From an uncultured Clostridia bacterium (GTDB lineage Bacteria > Bacillota > Clostridia > Oscillospirales > Ruminococcaceae): a stretch of 64,000 bases of DNA. Where the stretch lies: assembly GCA_945829235.1 (NCBI GenBank), contig CALZUA010000001.1:1-64000 (forward strand), given 5' to 3'. The notes below the pieces were generated by a model. It ran no database searches and was not told the DNA's origin. It was given only the letters and a program-made list of their open reading frames with translations. Both the position numbers and the translations under genes were made by a program. Below, in pieces: positions 1-5,595 of the stretch. How positions within the stretch are numbered: the first letter of the stretch is position 1; every line of letters begins with the position of its first letter.

Positions 1-14
1 AAAGGAGCGCCGAA

Positions 15-822
15 TTGACAAACGAGCAACTCGCGGAGTTTATTCAAGTGGGCGGGAATGACGAGTTATTGCCGATATTGTGGGACAAAACAAAAGACCT
101 GATTTTCTTGAAATGCAACCACATCTGGAGCGGTTTCTCGGATGTGTTAAGGCGGCACGGCTACGAGCTTTCAGACCTCACGCAAGAGGGTTACAACGCG
201 CTTGTGTACGCCGTGGAGCAGTTCGACAAGGGCAAGCCGTATAAGTTCACAACCTACTTGAATTACGCGTTAAAGCACGTTGTACGGCGCTTATTGAATA
301 ACAAGGACGTTTTGAGCCAAAGCGGTACAATGCAATTCGACCAGCCCATAGGTGAGGACAAGGACGGCGGCGAGCTACTGCTCTCGGACATTGTGCCTAT
401 TGATTTCGGCAAACCGACTTGTTCTAAAGAGATAAACTTTGTTTTCCGAAATCAATAACGAGCACGCCGCTCTCGCTTTCGAGCAGGCAGAACGCGCCGA
501 TGAATTTCAGCCGTTATACGAGGCGGTTGACAGCTTGCCGGAACGGGAGCGCGCTATAATTCGGCAGCGGTACTTTGAAGGGCTTACTCTCGGACAAATT
601 GCCGAGCGGCGCGGAGTGACAAAACAAGCCGTTTCGGGAATGGAGCGGAAAGCGCTGCGGCTGCTGCGTATCGGGGAAACAGGGCGGCTCTTGCGGCAAA
701 TCTACGGTGACGAGTACGCGCCGCGGGTTCGTTGTTATCACAAGGGCTTGTCGGCGTTTCTCACCTCGGGCAGCTCCGAGGTTGAAGATTATGTTCTGCG
801 GCGATTGTCGAGCGGTTTATAA
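15..822 (+). pseudogene. Sigma-70-like factor split by a 58-bp insertion
   Basis: The two reading frames here (15-458 and 439-822) are the halves of one RNA polymerase sigma-70-like factor. The first half has region-2-like sequence (ending GGELLLSDIVP); the second has a region-4 helix-turn-helix (LTLGQIAERRGVTKQAVS). Deleting exactly 399-456 joins codon CCT (396-398) to AAC (457-459) in one frame and gives an intact protein of about 250 residues, so the 58-bp element is an insertion. The first half starts at a TTG with an AAAGGAG site at the very start of the window. The second half could only be made by reinitiation at a weak TTG (439). Such factors are common on Firmicute conjugative and phage-like elements; the target genes are unknown. 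It is probably inactive as a full sigma factor, although separate half-proteins cannot be excluded. Confidence 0.8.
399..456. repeat. 58-bp inverted-repeat element, copy 1 (in sigma gene)
   Basis: The ends are perfect 11-bp inverted repeats (ATTGATTTCGG / CCGAAATCAAT), and the pairing continues inward with one mismatch. The conserved core is GTTCTAAAGAGATA. It differs from copy 2 at 4 of 58 positions and from copy 3 at 6. Its removal restores the sigma reading frame, so the insertion left no net target duplication outside the 58 bp. It encodes no protein. It reads as a small non-autonomous mobile element (MITE-like or palindrome-associated). Confidence 0.85.
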
Positions 823-827
823 ATAAC

Positions 828-860
828 AATGGGGTTGCATTTCGCAGCCCATTTTCTTTT
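828..860 (+). terminator. Terminator after the sigma-like gene
   Basis: A GC-rich hairpin (left arm AATGGGGTTGC, right arm GCAGCCCATT) is followed by a T-rich tract (TTTTCTTTT). It begins 6 bp after the stop codon of the sigma-like gene. Confidence 0.6.
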
Positions 861-962
861 GAGAATGTTAGCATTTACGCTAGTATTTGCTAGGGTTTGA
901 GCGGCTTTATTCAGAGTACCCCCCCTATATTTATGACCGCTCGCCCGAGATTTTTTCACATT

Positions 963-1020
963 ATTGATTTCGGCAAGGCAACTTGTTCTAAAGAGATACA
1001 CTTTGTTTTCCGAAATCAAT
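963..1020. repeat. 58-bp inverted-repeat element, copy 2
   Basis: Same length, the same perfect 11-bp terminal inverted repeats and the same core as copy 1 (54 of 58 positions identical). It lies in non-coding DNA about 140 bp past the sigma-like gene. The flanking bases differ from those of copies 1 and 3, so no conserved target is evident. Confidence 0.85.
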
Positions 1021-1208
1021 AGACAACCCCCATTATAAACGAATAATTCCCGAAATGGTGATTTGGCAGGAAAACATCACAAGAGGAACGCCGAAGCCGC
1101 TCGCAGAATGTCAAGTTTTGTCAAGATTGAATAACGTTGAAACCGCTCTCTTTTTAAAGGCTCGCTCTTTTCGCTCCATATACAAGTGAATAGAAGAACC
1201 TGTCAAAA

Positions 1209-1313
1209 CCTGTCGTTCGCGCACGCGAGAGCCGAAAGCCCCATAAAACCTAGTGTTCGCGCACGCGCGCGGCAGAGTTGGCAGAACCTAATAAATCCTA
1301 ATGTTCGCGCCCG
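1209..1313. repeat. Three direct repeats, core GTTCGCGC(A/C)CG
   Basis: Copies start at 1209, 1249 and 1297 (spacing 40 and 48 bp). Each has CCT, two or three variable bases, then GTTCGCGC(A/C)CG, and is preceded by an A-rich stretch. Spaced direct repeats in non-coding DNA of a mobile element resemble iterons or protein-binding arrays; the function is not known. Confidence 0.5.
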
Positions 1314-1654
1314 TATCCCGAGAACCTGAAAAAACTTGAAACCACAGCTACACCTCTTGTCCTCTTTAACGAGCGGATTTTTGCGTCTGTCAATCAATAT
1401 CGCTATACTCAATAGCCGTATTGCTAGGCAAAACGGCGGGAGCGGCTTTGAAAAAGCCTAGCTGAAAACCGAATTTCCGAGCGCTTTTCACAGCGCCCCT
1501 CAAAATAGGGCGAAAATCGCGCGTGTGAGCGGTTTTATTCCTCGATAGTGATATTATACCCCTAGACACATAAAACGCGGTACAGGCGATTGTGGCGCGT
1601 GTGAGAGGGGTTCGCTGATTTCGCGGCATACCCCGTGCAATTTTGACCGCCCCC

Positions 1655-1700
1655 AAAAAACAAAGCCGAGCGGCTCACCCGTTAAGGAATAAGCCGCTCG
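1655..1700 (-). terminator. Terminator of the toxin-antitoxin operon
   Basis: Read on the minus strand, arms CGAGCGGCT and AGCCGCTCG (9 bp, perfect) enclose a 16-nt loop and are followed by GCTTTGTTTTTTGG. It lies about 35 bp past the stop of the HicB-like gene. Confidence 0.7.
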
Positions 1701-1735
1701 CGATTATTTTCCCGGTTGGAACTCACAACAGCGAT

Positions 1736-2149
1736 TTACTGCACGTGGAGTTCTTTTTTGAGCCCGTTCTGCAACACCTGTGAGAAGTTCACGCCTTGCT
1801 TTACCGCCATATCGTTAAGCCAAGCGGGAATAGTGAGCGTTTTCTTGACCGCTTTGTTAAAGTGGGATTTAGCGTATTCCTCAACGTCCACCGATACCAG
1901 ATTGACAAATGCGCTCTTGTATTCATCATATTCGGCGTTGACATCAACAGAAGCCAAATCTGACGGAGCGGCAGGCGTTTCACCGTCCAGCTTTGCGGAA
2001 TAAAGATAACCCGCGAGGCAGTCAACAGCATTTTCCAAAGCTTCGGGGAGAGTGATCCCACAAGTCGCGAGGTGGTTCAAATCGGGAAAAATTACGGAAT
2101 AACCGCCCTCTTTTTCCTCGTAGAAACAAGCAGGATAAATAGACAACAT
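1736..2149 (-). CDS. HicB-like antitoxin, no HicA beside it
   Basis: This 137-residue protein has the HicB-type N-terminal fold (YPACFYEEKEGGYSVIFPDL, then a GITLPEALENAVDCLAGYL helix) and a C-terminal segment resembling a ribbon-helix-helix (LTIPAWLNDMAVKQGVNFSQ). HicB proteins neutralise the HicA mRNA interferase and repress their own operon. No HicA double-stranded-RNA-binding-like toxin is encoded next to it, so it is an orphan, or it partners something else in this operon. It is the last gene of the minus-strand operon, 15 bp after the YgiT-type gene, with a GAAAGGA ribosome site before its ATG. Confidence 0.75.
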   Translation of the reverse strand: MLSIYPACFYEEKEGGYSVIFPDLNHLATCGITLPEALENAVDCLAGYLYSAKLDGETPAAPSDLASVDVNAEYDEYKSAFVNLVSVDVEEYAKSHFNKAVKKTLTIPAWLNDMAVKQGVNFSQVLQNGLKKELHVQ

Positions 2150-2164
2150 AATATTTTCCTTTCA

Positions 2165-2398
2165 TTATGCAGCCGTGTAATTCACTACAGCAATTTCGGT
2201 AAGAGCCTCTCTGCACTTGTCAACAATCTGTTCAAGCCGCTGTGAAACCTCAAATGAAAATGCCTCTTCTCCGCATTGGTCGCACTTGTGGCAAGGAACG
2301 TTTTTCACGATTACAATACAGTTATCAAGCTGTACCATAAAAGTAGTTGTGCTTTCAATCATATTCCCCTTGCAAAAGAAACAAGTCATATTATTCAA
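2165..2398 (-). CDS. YgiT/MqsA-type zinc-finger antitoxin
   Basis: A 77-residue protein with two CxxC pairs, CFFC (residues 6-9) and CHKCDQC (about 36-42), typical of the N-terminal zinc domain of MqsA/YgiT antitoxins. It has no helix-turn-helix domain, so it would bind the toxin but probably not operator DNA by itself. It overlaps the end of the upstream DUF4258 gene by 8 bp, and that toxin-then-antitoxin order matches the known DUF4258/YgiT pairs. DNA binding for the operon could come from the ribbon-helix-helix protein encoded first. Confidence 0.75.
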   Translation of the reverse strand: MNNMTCFFCKGNMIESTTTFMVQLDNCIVIVKNVPCHKCDQCGEEAFSFEVSQRLEQIVDKCREALTEIAVVNYTAA

Positions 2399-2726
2399 CC
2401 GCCTTTCTCGTTTTCATATCGTTTTCCCATTTATCCATTGTCGGATAATACGCCGTAATAACCCAAAGCTTGCTGTCCCCTATAGCACAACAAACGTGCA
2501 GAGGCTTTCCCGAAAGCGATAAGCCAAGTTCAAGGCAGCTCGGGAAAGGATAATCTTCGGGATAATGCTCAATTATCTCGCCGCTCCGAAGAACGTTCAG
2601 TATATCTTTACTGTCTATTATGCGCTTTATGCAACGCATATTCGCGTGGCTTGACATTACAATATTATTTACATCTGCCGCAAGCTCGCGGATTTGCTCT
2701 GCCGTCAGTTCATTCAATCGGTTCAC
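2391..2726 (-). CDS. DUF4258 protein, probable toxin
   Basis: A 111-residue protein with the DUF4258 pattern: SSHANMRCIKR near residue 25, a central HYPEDYPFPSCLELG segment and a C-terminal LWVITAYYPTMDKWEND strand. DUF4258 proteins are related to RelE/MqsR-like mRNA interferases and typically sit just before a YgiT-type zinc-finger gene, as here. Its GTG start overlaps the stop of the ribbon-helix-helix gene (GTGA). An in-frame TTG at 2717 has a better-spaced AGGGAG site and is an alternative start. Toxicity is inferred from family and context. Confidence 0.7.
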   Translation of the reverse strand: MNRLNELTAEQIRELAADVNNIVMSSHANMRCIKRIIDSKDILNVLRSGEIIEHYPEDYPFPSCLELGLSLSGKPLHVCCAIGDSKLWVITAYYPTMDKWENDMKTRKAVE

Positions 2727-2914
2727 TCCCTATTCTCGTTATCGGTCTGTATTTGGTTGGCTATTGCACGGTTAATAAAGCCGTTGAGCGTTTCTCCCTG
2801 TTGCTCTGCGTGCACTTTCAATCGGTCTTTCGTGCCTTTTTTGACAACTAATGCTATTCTATCGTATGCTTTTTCGTTGTATTTCTGTTTGCTCGCTGTC
2901 GATGTCTTTCCCAT
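2723..2914 (-). CDS. Ribbon-helix-helix DNA-binding protein
   Basis: The start at 2914 (MGKTSTAS) was chosen because AAGGAAGGTG lies 5 bp upstream; a longer frame to 2941 would run through that site. The 63-residue protein has an Arc/CopG-like core: a beta strand YDRIALVVKKG, then helices KDRLKVHAEQQGETLNGFI and NRAIANQI. It is the first gene of the operon and lies beside an operator region with three matching repeats, so it is the obvious candidate for the autoregulator. It is translationally coupled to the next gene. Confidence 0.7.
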   Translation of the reverse strand: MGKTSTASKQKYNEKAYDRIALVVKKGTKDRLKVHAEQQGETLNGFINRAIANQIQTDNENRE

Positions 2915-2939
2915 TTTATCACCTTCCTTTACTATACCC

Positions 2940-2968
2940 ATTATAGCACACTTTTATTACTAGTGCAA
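2940..2968 (-). promoter_or_regulatory. Promoter of the toxin-antitoxin operon
   Basis: On the minus strand, TTGCAC (2963-2968) and TATAAT (2940-2945) are 17 bp apart, directly upstream of the ribbon-helix-helix gene. The -35 box lies inside the first operator repeat, so a bound repressor would block it. Confidence 0.8.
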
Positions 2969-3040
2969 GTATGCAAAATCCACAAGCATACTAGTGCAAG
3001 TTTGTTGAAATTGCATATTGAAATACTTGTGCAAGTATGC
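2959..3040. promoter_or_regulatory. Three operator repeats between divergent promoters
   Basis: Repeats ACTAGTGCAAGTATGC (2959-2974), ACTAGTGCAAGTTTG (2990-3004) and ACTTGTGCAAGTATGC (3025-3040) share the core GTGCAAGT. The third contains the palindrome ACTTG-TG-CAAGT. The first covers the minus-strand -35 box and the third fills the spacer of the plus-strand promoter. This arrangement suits repression of both promoters by one protein. Confidence 0.7.
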
Positions 3041-3046
3041 TATAAT
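3018..3046 (+). promoter_or_regulatory. Promoter of the HIRAN gene
   Basis: TTGAAA (3018-3023) and TATAAT (3041-3046) with a 17-bp spacer that contains the third operator repeat. It drives the HIRAN-domain gene at 3093. Confidence 0.8.
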
Positions 3047-3092
3047 ATAATCAAGCTCAACAGAGCAAAACCAAATGAAAGGAAGTTACACT

Positions 3093-3512
3093 ATGAAAAG
3101 CAAGGTTATGACGATTGCAAACAACCTCGTAAAGCAAGGAATGAGCCGCTCGGCAGCTATGGTTCAAGCGTGGATAACAGTCAAGCTCCGCCGCATTGAA
3201 ACCAAAACAGCGGGCGTTACTCGCGGCAACCGGCAGAAACTCCTCGCACGCCTCGCGCGGTACTCTCCCGAAGATATCACAATATCGCTCCAGCGCGAGC
3301 GGGACAACAAGGCAGATAGAAACGCGGTGCAGGTGATTGCGGCGGTTCGCGGGAAAGGCTCGGCGGTTATGGGCTACTTAAACAGGCAGCTCGCCGCTGC
3401 GATTGCTCCCTTGTTGGATAAGGGCAAGCGCGTTGTAAGCGCGTTTAAAGCAATTACGGGCGGCGAGGATTATTTCTTAAACTACGGCTTGAATATCAGT
3501 ATCGCCGTATAA
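3093..3512 (+). CDS. HIRAN-domain protein
   Basis: The ATG at 3093 is preceded by GAAAGGAAG at the right spacing; an earlier ATG at 3075 lies upstream of that site. The 139-residue protein has a short N-terminal helical part (ANNLVKQGMSRSAAMVQAW) and then a HIRAN-like domain (ITISLQRERDNKADRNAVQV ... VMGYLNRQLAAAIAPLLDKG). HIRAN domains bind DNA ends or stalled forks when fused to helicases; alone on mobile elements the role is unknown. It shares an operator region with the divergent toxin-antitoxin operon, so the two are probably co-regulated. Confidence 0.7.
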   Translation: MKSKVMTIANNLVKQGMSRSAAMVQAWITVKLRRIETKTAGVTRGNRQKLLARLARYSPEDITISLQRERDNKADRNAVQVIAAVRGKGSAVMGYLNRQLAAAIAPLLDKGKRVVSAFKAITGGEDYFLNYGLNISIAV

Positions 3513-3518
3513 AGCGAA

Positions 3519-3547
3519 AGCCCTTGCAGAGGCGAACTGCAAAGGCT
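3519..3547 (+). other. Hairpin after the HIRAN gene
   Basis: AGCCCTTGCAG pairs with CTGCAAAGGCT (10 pairs with one C-A mismatch) 6 bp after the stop codon. There is no T-run, so a role in 3'-end processing or RNA stability is as likely as termination. Confidence 0.4.
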
Positions 3548-3569
3548 GTCAAGTGGGCGGAGCGTGGTT

Positions 3570-3627
3570 ATTGATTTCGGCAAGCCAACTCGTTCTAAAG
3601 AGATAAGTCTTGTTTTCCGAAATCAAT
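3570..3627. repeat. 58-bp inverted-repeat element, copy 3
   Basis: Third copy, with the same perfect 11-bp ends and 52 of 58 positions matching copy 1. It lies in the gap between the HIRAN gene and the small-gene operon. The substitutions fall only in the interior, so the terminal arms are the conserved part. Confidence 0.85.
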
Positions 3628-3695
3628 TGCCACAAATCCAAAGATATTATACCACATTCCCGCTCAAAAGTCAAGTAAAAAGGAGTATTTGAATT

Positions 3696-3995
3696 ATGGA
3701 ATTTGATTTTGACCTTGAAACCTGCCAAGTGGAACTCGAGCGCGTTCGCGACCTATTGACGATAGTTATAGAGTTTATGGACGAGGAACTGCCCGCAAAG
3801 CCCGAGTTTGACTATGAAACGGTGCTTTTCGCACGGCGTGCGGGGACGTTCGGGAGCGTGATTGAAGCCGCATTTGTCAAAACAGACGCGATTATTCAAA
3901 GTATAGATAAATCAATCAACGACTTTTACCACAAGGGCAAAGCCGAAAAAGAAAATCCGAGCGGCAAAACAAGGGAAAGGACGGTTGAACAATGA
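3696..3995 (+). CDS. Small acidic protein, tandem paralogue 1
   Basis: A 99-residue protein of unknown function with AAAAGGAG upstream of its ATG. The N-terminus MEFDFDLETCQVELERVRDLL matches the start of the next gene (MNLDYDFETAVVELERVCDLL), followed in both by a helical segment and a (D/E)xxY near the end. It looks all-alpha and acidic, with a charged C-terminal tail. It overlaps the next gene by ATGA (4 bp), so the two are translationally coupled. No enzyme motif is visible. Its position in the mobile element suggests an accessory role. Confidence 0.6.
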   Translation: MEFDFDLETCQVELERVRDLLTIVIEFMDEELPAKPEFDYETVLFARRAGTFGSVIEAAFVKTDAIIQSIDKSINDFYHKGKAEKENPSGKTRERTVEQ

Positions 3996-4270
3996 ACCTC
4001 GATTATGATTTTGAAACCGCTGTTGTGGAGCTGGAGCGGGTTTGTGATTTGCTCGGAATGCACCTTGAATTTGCCGAAGAATGCCCGCGGGGAGATGTGG
4101 CAGAAATTAACGGAACGAAAGCCGCGATATTCGCCAGCCGAGTAGAGCGGCGCGAAGCCCTTATAACCGCGGCTTATGAAAAGATTGAAGCAATAGCTAA
4201 AGGCATAGGCGCGGCGGTTGACGAGTATTACAGCCGAATTTCAGCCGATAGAAAGGAGCTTGAACAATGA
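3992..4270 (+). CDS. Small acidic protein, tandem paralogue 2
   Basis: A 92-residue paralogue of the preceding protein, sharing the pattern D-x-D-x-E-T-x-x-V-E-L-E-R-V-x-D-L-L at its start and a helical C-terminal half (ALITAAYEKIEAIAKGI) like the sibling's (SVIEAAFVKTDAIIQSI). It starts within the stop of the upstream gene and ends in an ATGA overlap with the next one. The function is unknown. Tandem duplication followed by divergence is the simplest origin. Confidence 0.6.
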   Translation: MNLDYDFETAVVELERVCDLLGMHLEFAEECPRGDVAEINGTKAAIFASRVERREALITAAYEKIEAIAKGIGAAVDEYYSRISADRKELEQ

Positions 4271-4542
4271 GTGCAGATGTAGCGGAATTGCTTTTTGATA
4301 CGTTTGTATCGGGTGCAGGCAAGGCAAAGGAACTTTATAAACCGCTCGTGGGCTTTGATGAATGCGACAAAAGACTTCAACGCGCTTATGAACGGCACGG
4401 GCTCACCCTCGAACAGCAAAACTGCTTTGACGAAATAATCGGGGATATGACGTACAAGGCAGAACAGCACGGCTTCGAGCAAGGCTTAAAACTCGGCTTG
4501 CGGCTCGCTACCGAGGCTTTCTGTTCGCGCGAAGAGGCTTGA
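4267..4542 (+). CDS. Small helical protein of unknown function
   Basis: A 91-residue protein, third gene of a tightly coupled operon (4-bp overlap). It is predicted helical, with FDTFVSGAGKAKELYKPLVG near the start and KAEQHGFEQGLKLGLRLATE near the end. Short helical proteins of this type are common on Firmicute mobile elements. No catalytic or DNA-binding motif is recognised. Confidence 0.55.
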   Translation: MSADVAELLFDTFVSGAGKAKELYKPLVGFDECDKRLQRAYERHGLTLEQQNCFDEIIGDMTYKAEQHGFEQGLKLGLRLATEAFCSREEA

Positions 4543-4567
4543 CAATTTCGGGGTGATATGATATCAT
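4539..4567 (+). promoter_or_regulatory. Promoter of the ImmA/IrrE gene
   Basis: TTGACA (4539-4544) and TATCAT (4562-4567) with a 17-bp spacer. The -35 box overlaps the stop codon of the preceding gene. Confidence 0.7.
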
Positions 4568-4615
4568 AAAATTGAGGCATTCTTATACTATTTGGCGTGG
4601 GGGTGAGTAACACAC

Positions 4616-5068
4616 ATGAACAAATTGCATCTAACGGGCGCATATTTGCGCGCGTTTCGGAAATACGCAGGTGAGGGCGGACACGTTCAAATTTGGGATA
4701 TAATGCGGTATGCTGCTGATATCGTTGATATAGCAGCGCGTGAGCAGAGCGGCTCGCTCAATCTGCTCGACTTTGCTTATAGTATCGGTATTACCGGAAT
4801 AATCTATAATGAACAAGTTGATATGCTGCGCCCTAATGAATACGGAACAATTATGGTGTTTCCCGATGAGCATAAAACCTATATAGTGATTGACGAAAAA
4901 CGTAGCAGGCAAGAGCGGCGCTTCACGCTAGCGCATGAGATAGGGCATTATATGCTTCACATTCGCGACAACGGGCGCGACTTTTGCACGGAAACCGGAG
5001 AACAAAGAGAAATTGAAGCAGATTTGTTTGCCGGCGCGCTGATACATTTCATAGACCAGCGCATTTAG
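4616..5068 (+). CDS. ImmA/IrrE-family metallopeptidase
   Basis: A 150-residue protein with the zinc-protease signature HEIGHYMLH (HExxH) near residue 108 and the downstream glutamate region EIEADLFAGAL, as in ImmA/IrrE. In ICEBs1 and many prophages such proteases cleave the element's XRE repressor to switch on excision genes. No XRE repressor is encoded in the visible part of this element, so its target may lie beyond the left edge. It has its own consensus promoter and is the last gene before the attachment site. Confidence 0.8.
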   Translation: MNKLHLTGAYLRAFRKYAGEGGHVQIWDIMRYAADIVDIAAREQSGSLNLLDFAYSIGITGIIYNEQVDMLRPNEYGTIMVFPDEHKTYIVIDEKRSRQERRFTLAHEIGHYMLHIRDNGRDFCTETGEQREIEADLFAGALIHFIDQRI

Positions 5069-5307
5069 GGGAATTTTCCCCATCCCTCAAAGTCCGCCCA
5101 CACAGCGCATTTTTGCGCCGAGAAAACAGCACCCCGCAGCGCCTTTTCGTCAGTCAAAAACCGCCGAATTTGAGTGCGCCTTAGTGCGCCATTTGCACTA
5201 AATTTCACGAAATAAGACTTGATGAAATTAAACAAAACCGCTCCTAAAATCGCATTACAAAGCGGTTTGTTAAACGTTGTAAAACGCGGCAAAACGTTTC
5301 TTCCGCC
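5069..5307. other. Non-coding end of the mobile element
   Basis: No gene is evident. Short inverted repeats occur, for example AACCGCT (5239-5245) facing AGCGGTT (5261-5267), which may serve as recombinase arm sites or as a terminator-like fold. This lies where a tyrosine recombinase would bind next to the core attachment site. Confidence 0.4.
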
Positions 5308-5355
5308 ATTCGTAATGCGCAGGTCGGGGGTTCGAGTCCGTTCACCAGCTCCACC
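5308..5355 (+). other. Attachment site: 3' part of tRNA-Thr(CGT)
   Basis: The sequence from ATTCGTAAT through AGGTCGGGGG, the T-loop TTCGAGT, the acceptor strand CACCAGC and TCCA matches the 3' half of a tRNA whose anticodon loop TTCGTAA reads CGT (Thr). The 5' half (which should begin GCTGGTG to pair with CACCAGC) is absent upstream: the bases before it do not pair with the anticodon arm TGCGC. A duplicated tRNA 3' end is what site-specific integration of genomic islands leaves at the far end. A short palindrome (CCAGCGT-G-ACGCTGG, 5354-5368) follows directly. Confidence 0.8.
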
Positions 5356-5377
5356 AGCGTGACGCTGGACCCAATTT

Positions 5378-5407
5378 CGCCTCTAGTGTGTGCTAGGGGC
5401 GCTTTTT
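5378..5407 (+). terminator. Terminator downstream of the tRNA fragment
   Basis: Stem CGCCTCTAG / CTAGGGGCG (9 bp with one G-U), loop TGTGTG, then CTTTTT. It is probably the original terminator of the tRNA-Thr gene, displaced from the intact gene by the integration. Confidence 0.8.
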
Positions 5408-5553
5408 GTGCCCGCAAGCAACTTTGCGACCGTCATCTTCTTCGTTTTTGGCAATTTCGCACAAGCACGAAACGCGTGAAAGCCGCGGGTACTGCGCTAA
5501 TCTTGGATAGATGTATTCATTTTGCCCCGAGTTTGTGCTTGGGCGAATTTTAT

Positions 5554-5585
5554 CAAAAAACCGCCGCCCGAGTTTCCTCGAGCGG
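5554..5585 (-). terminator. Terminator of the RNA ligase gene
   Basis: On the minus strand: CCGCTCGAG, loop GAAA, CTCGGGCGG, then CGGTTTTTTG. It lies 11 bp past the RNA ligase stop codon. Confidence 0.8.
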
Positions 5586-5595
5586 ATTTGCTTTT

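Larger units (their letters stand above)
861..1654. other. Gene-poor stretch of the mobile element
   Basis: About 800 bp without a convincing gene. The open frames (1203-1412 and 1390-1656, minus strand) show no recognisable domain and have repeat-derived, compositionally odd translations. The stretch contains the second 58-bp element (963-1020) and three direct repeats (1209-1313). It may be a regulatory or replication-related non-coding region of the element. Confidence 0.5.

Noticed and set aside
1390-1656. 88-residue gene on the minus strand
   Set aside because: No ribosome site, no domain, and it runs through repeat-like GAGCGGT sequences of the non-coding region.
5260-5355. Complete tRNA gene
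   Set aside because: The 5' acceptor and D-arm halves are missing and the anticodon arm cannot close upstream, so it is a fragment.
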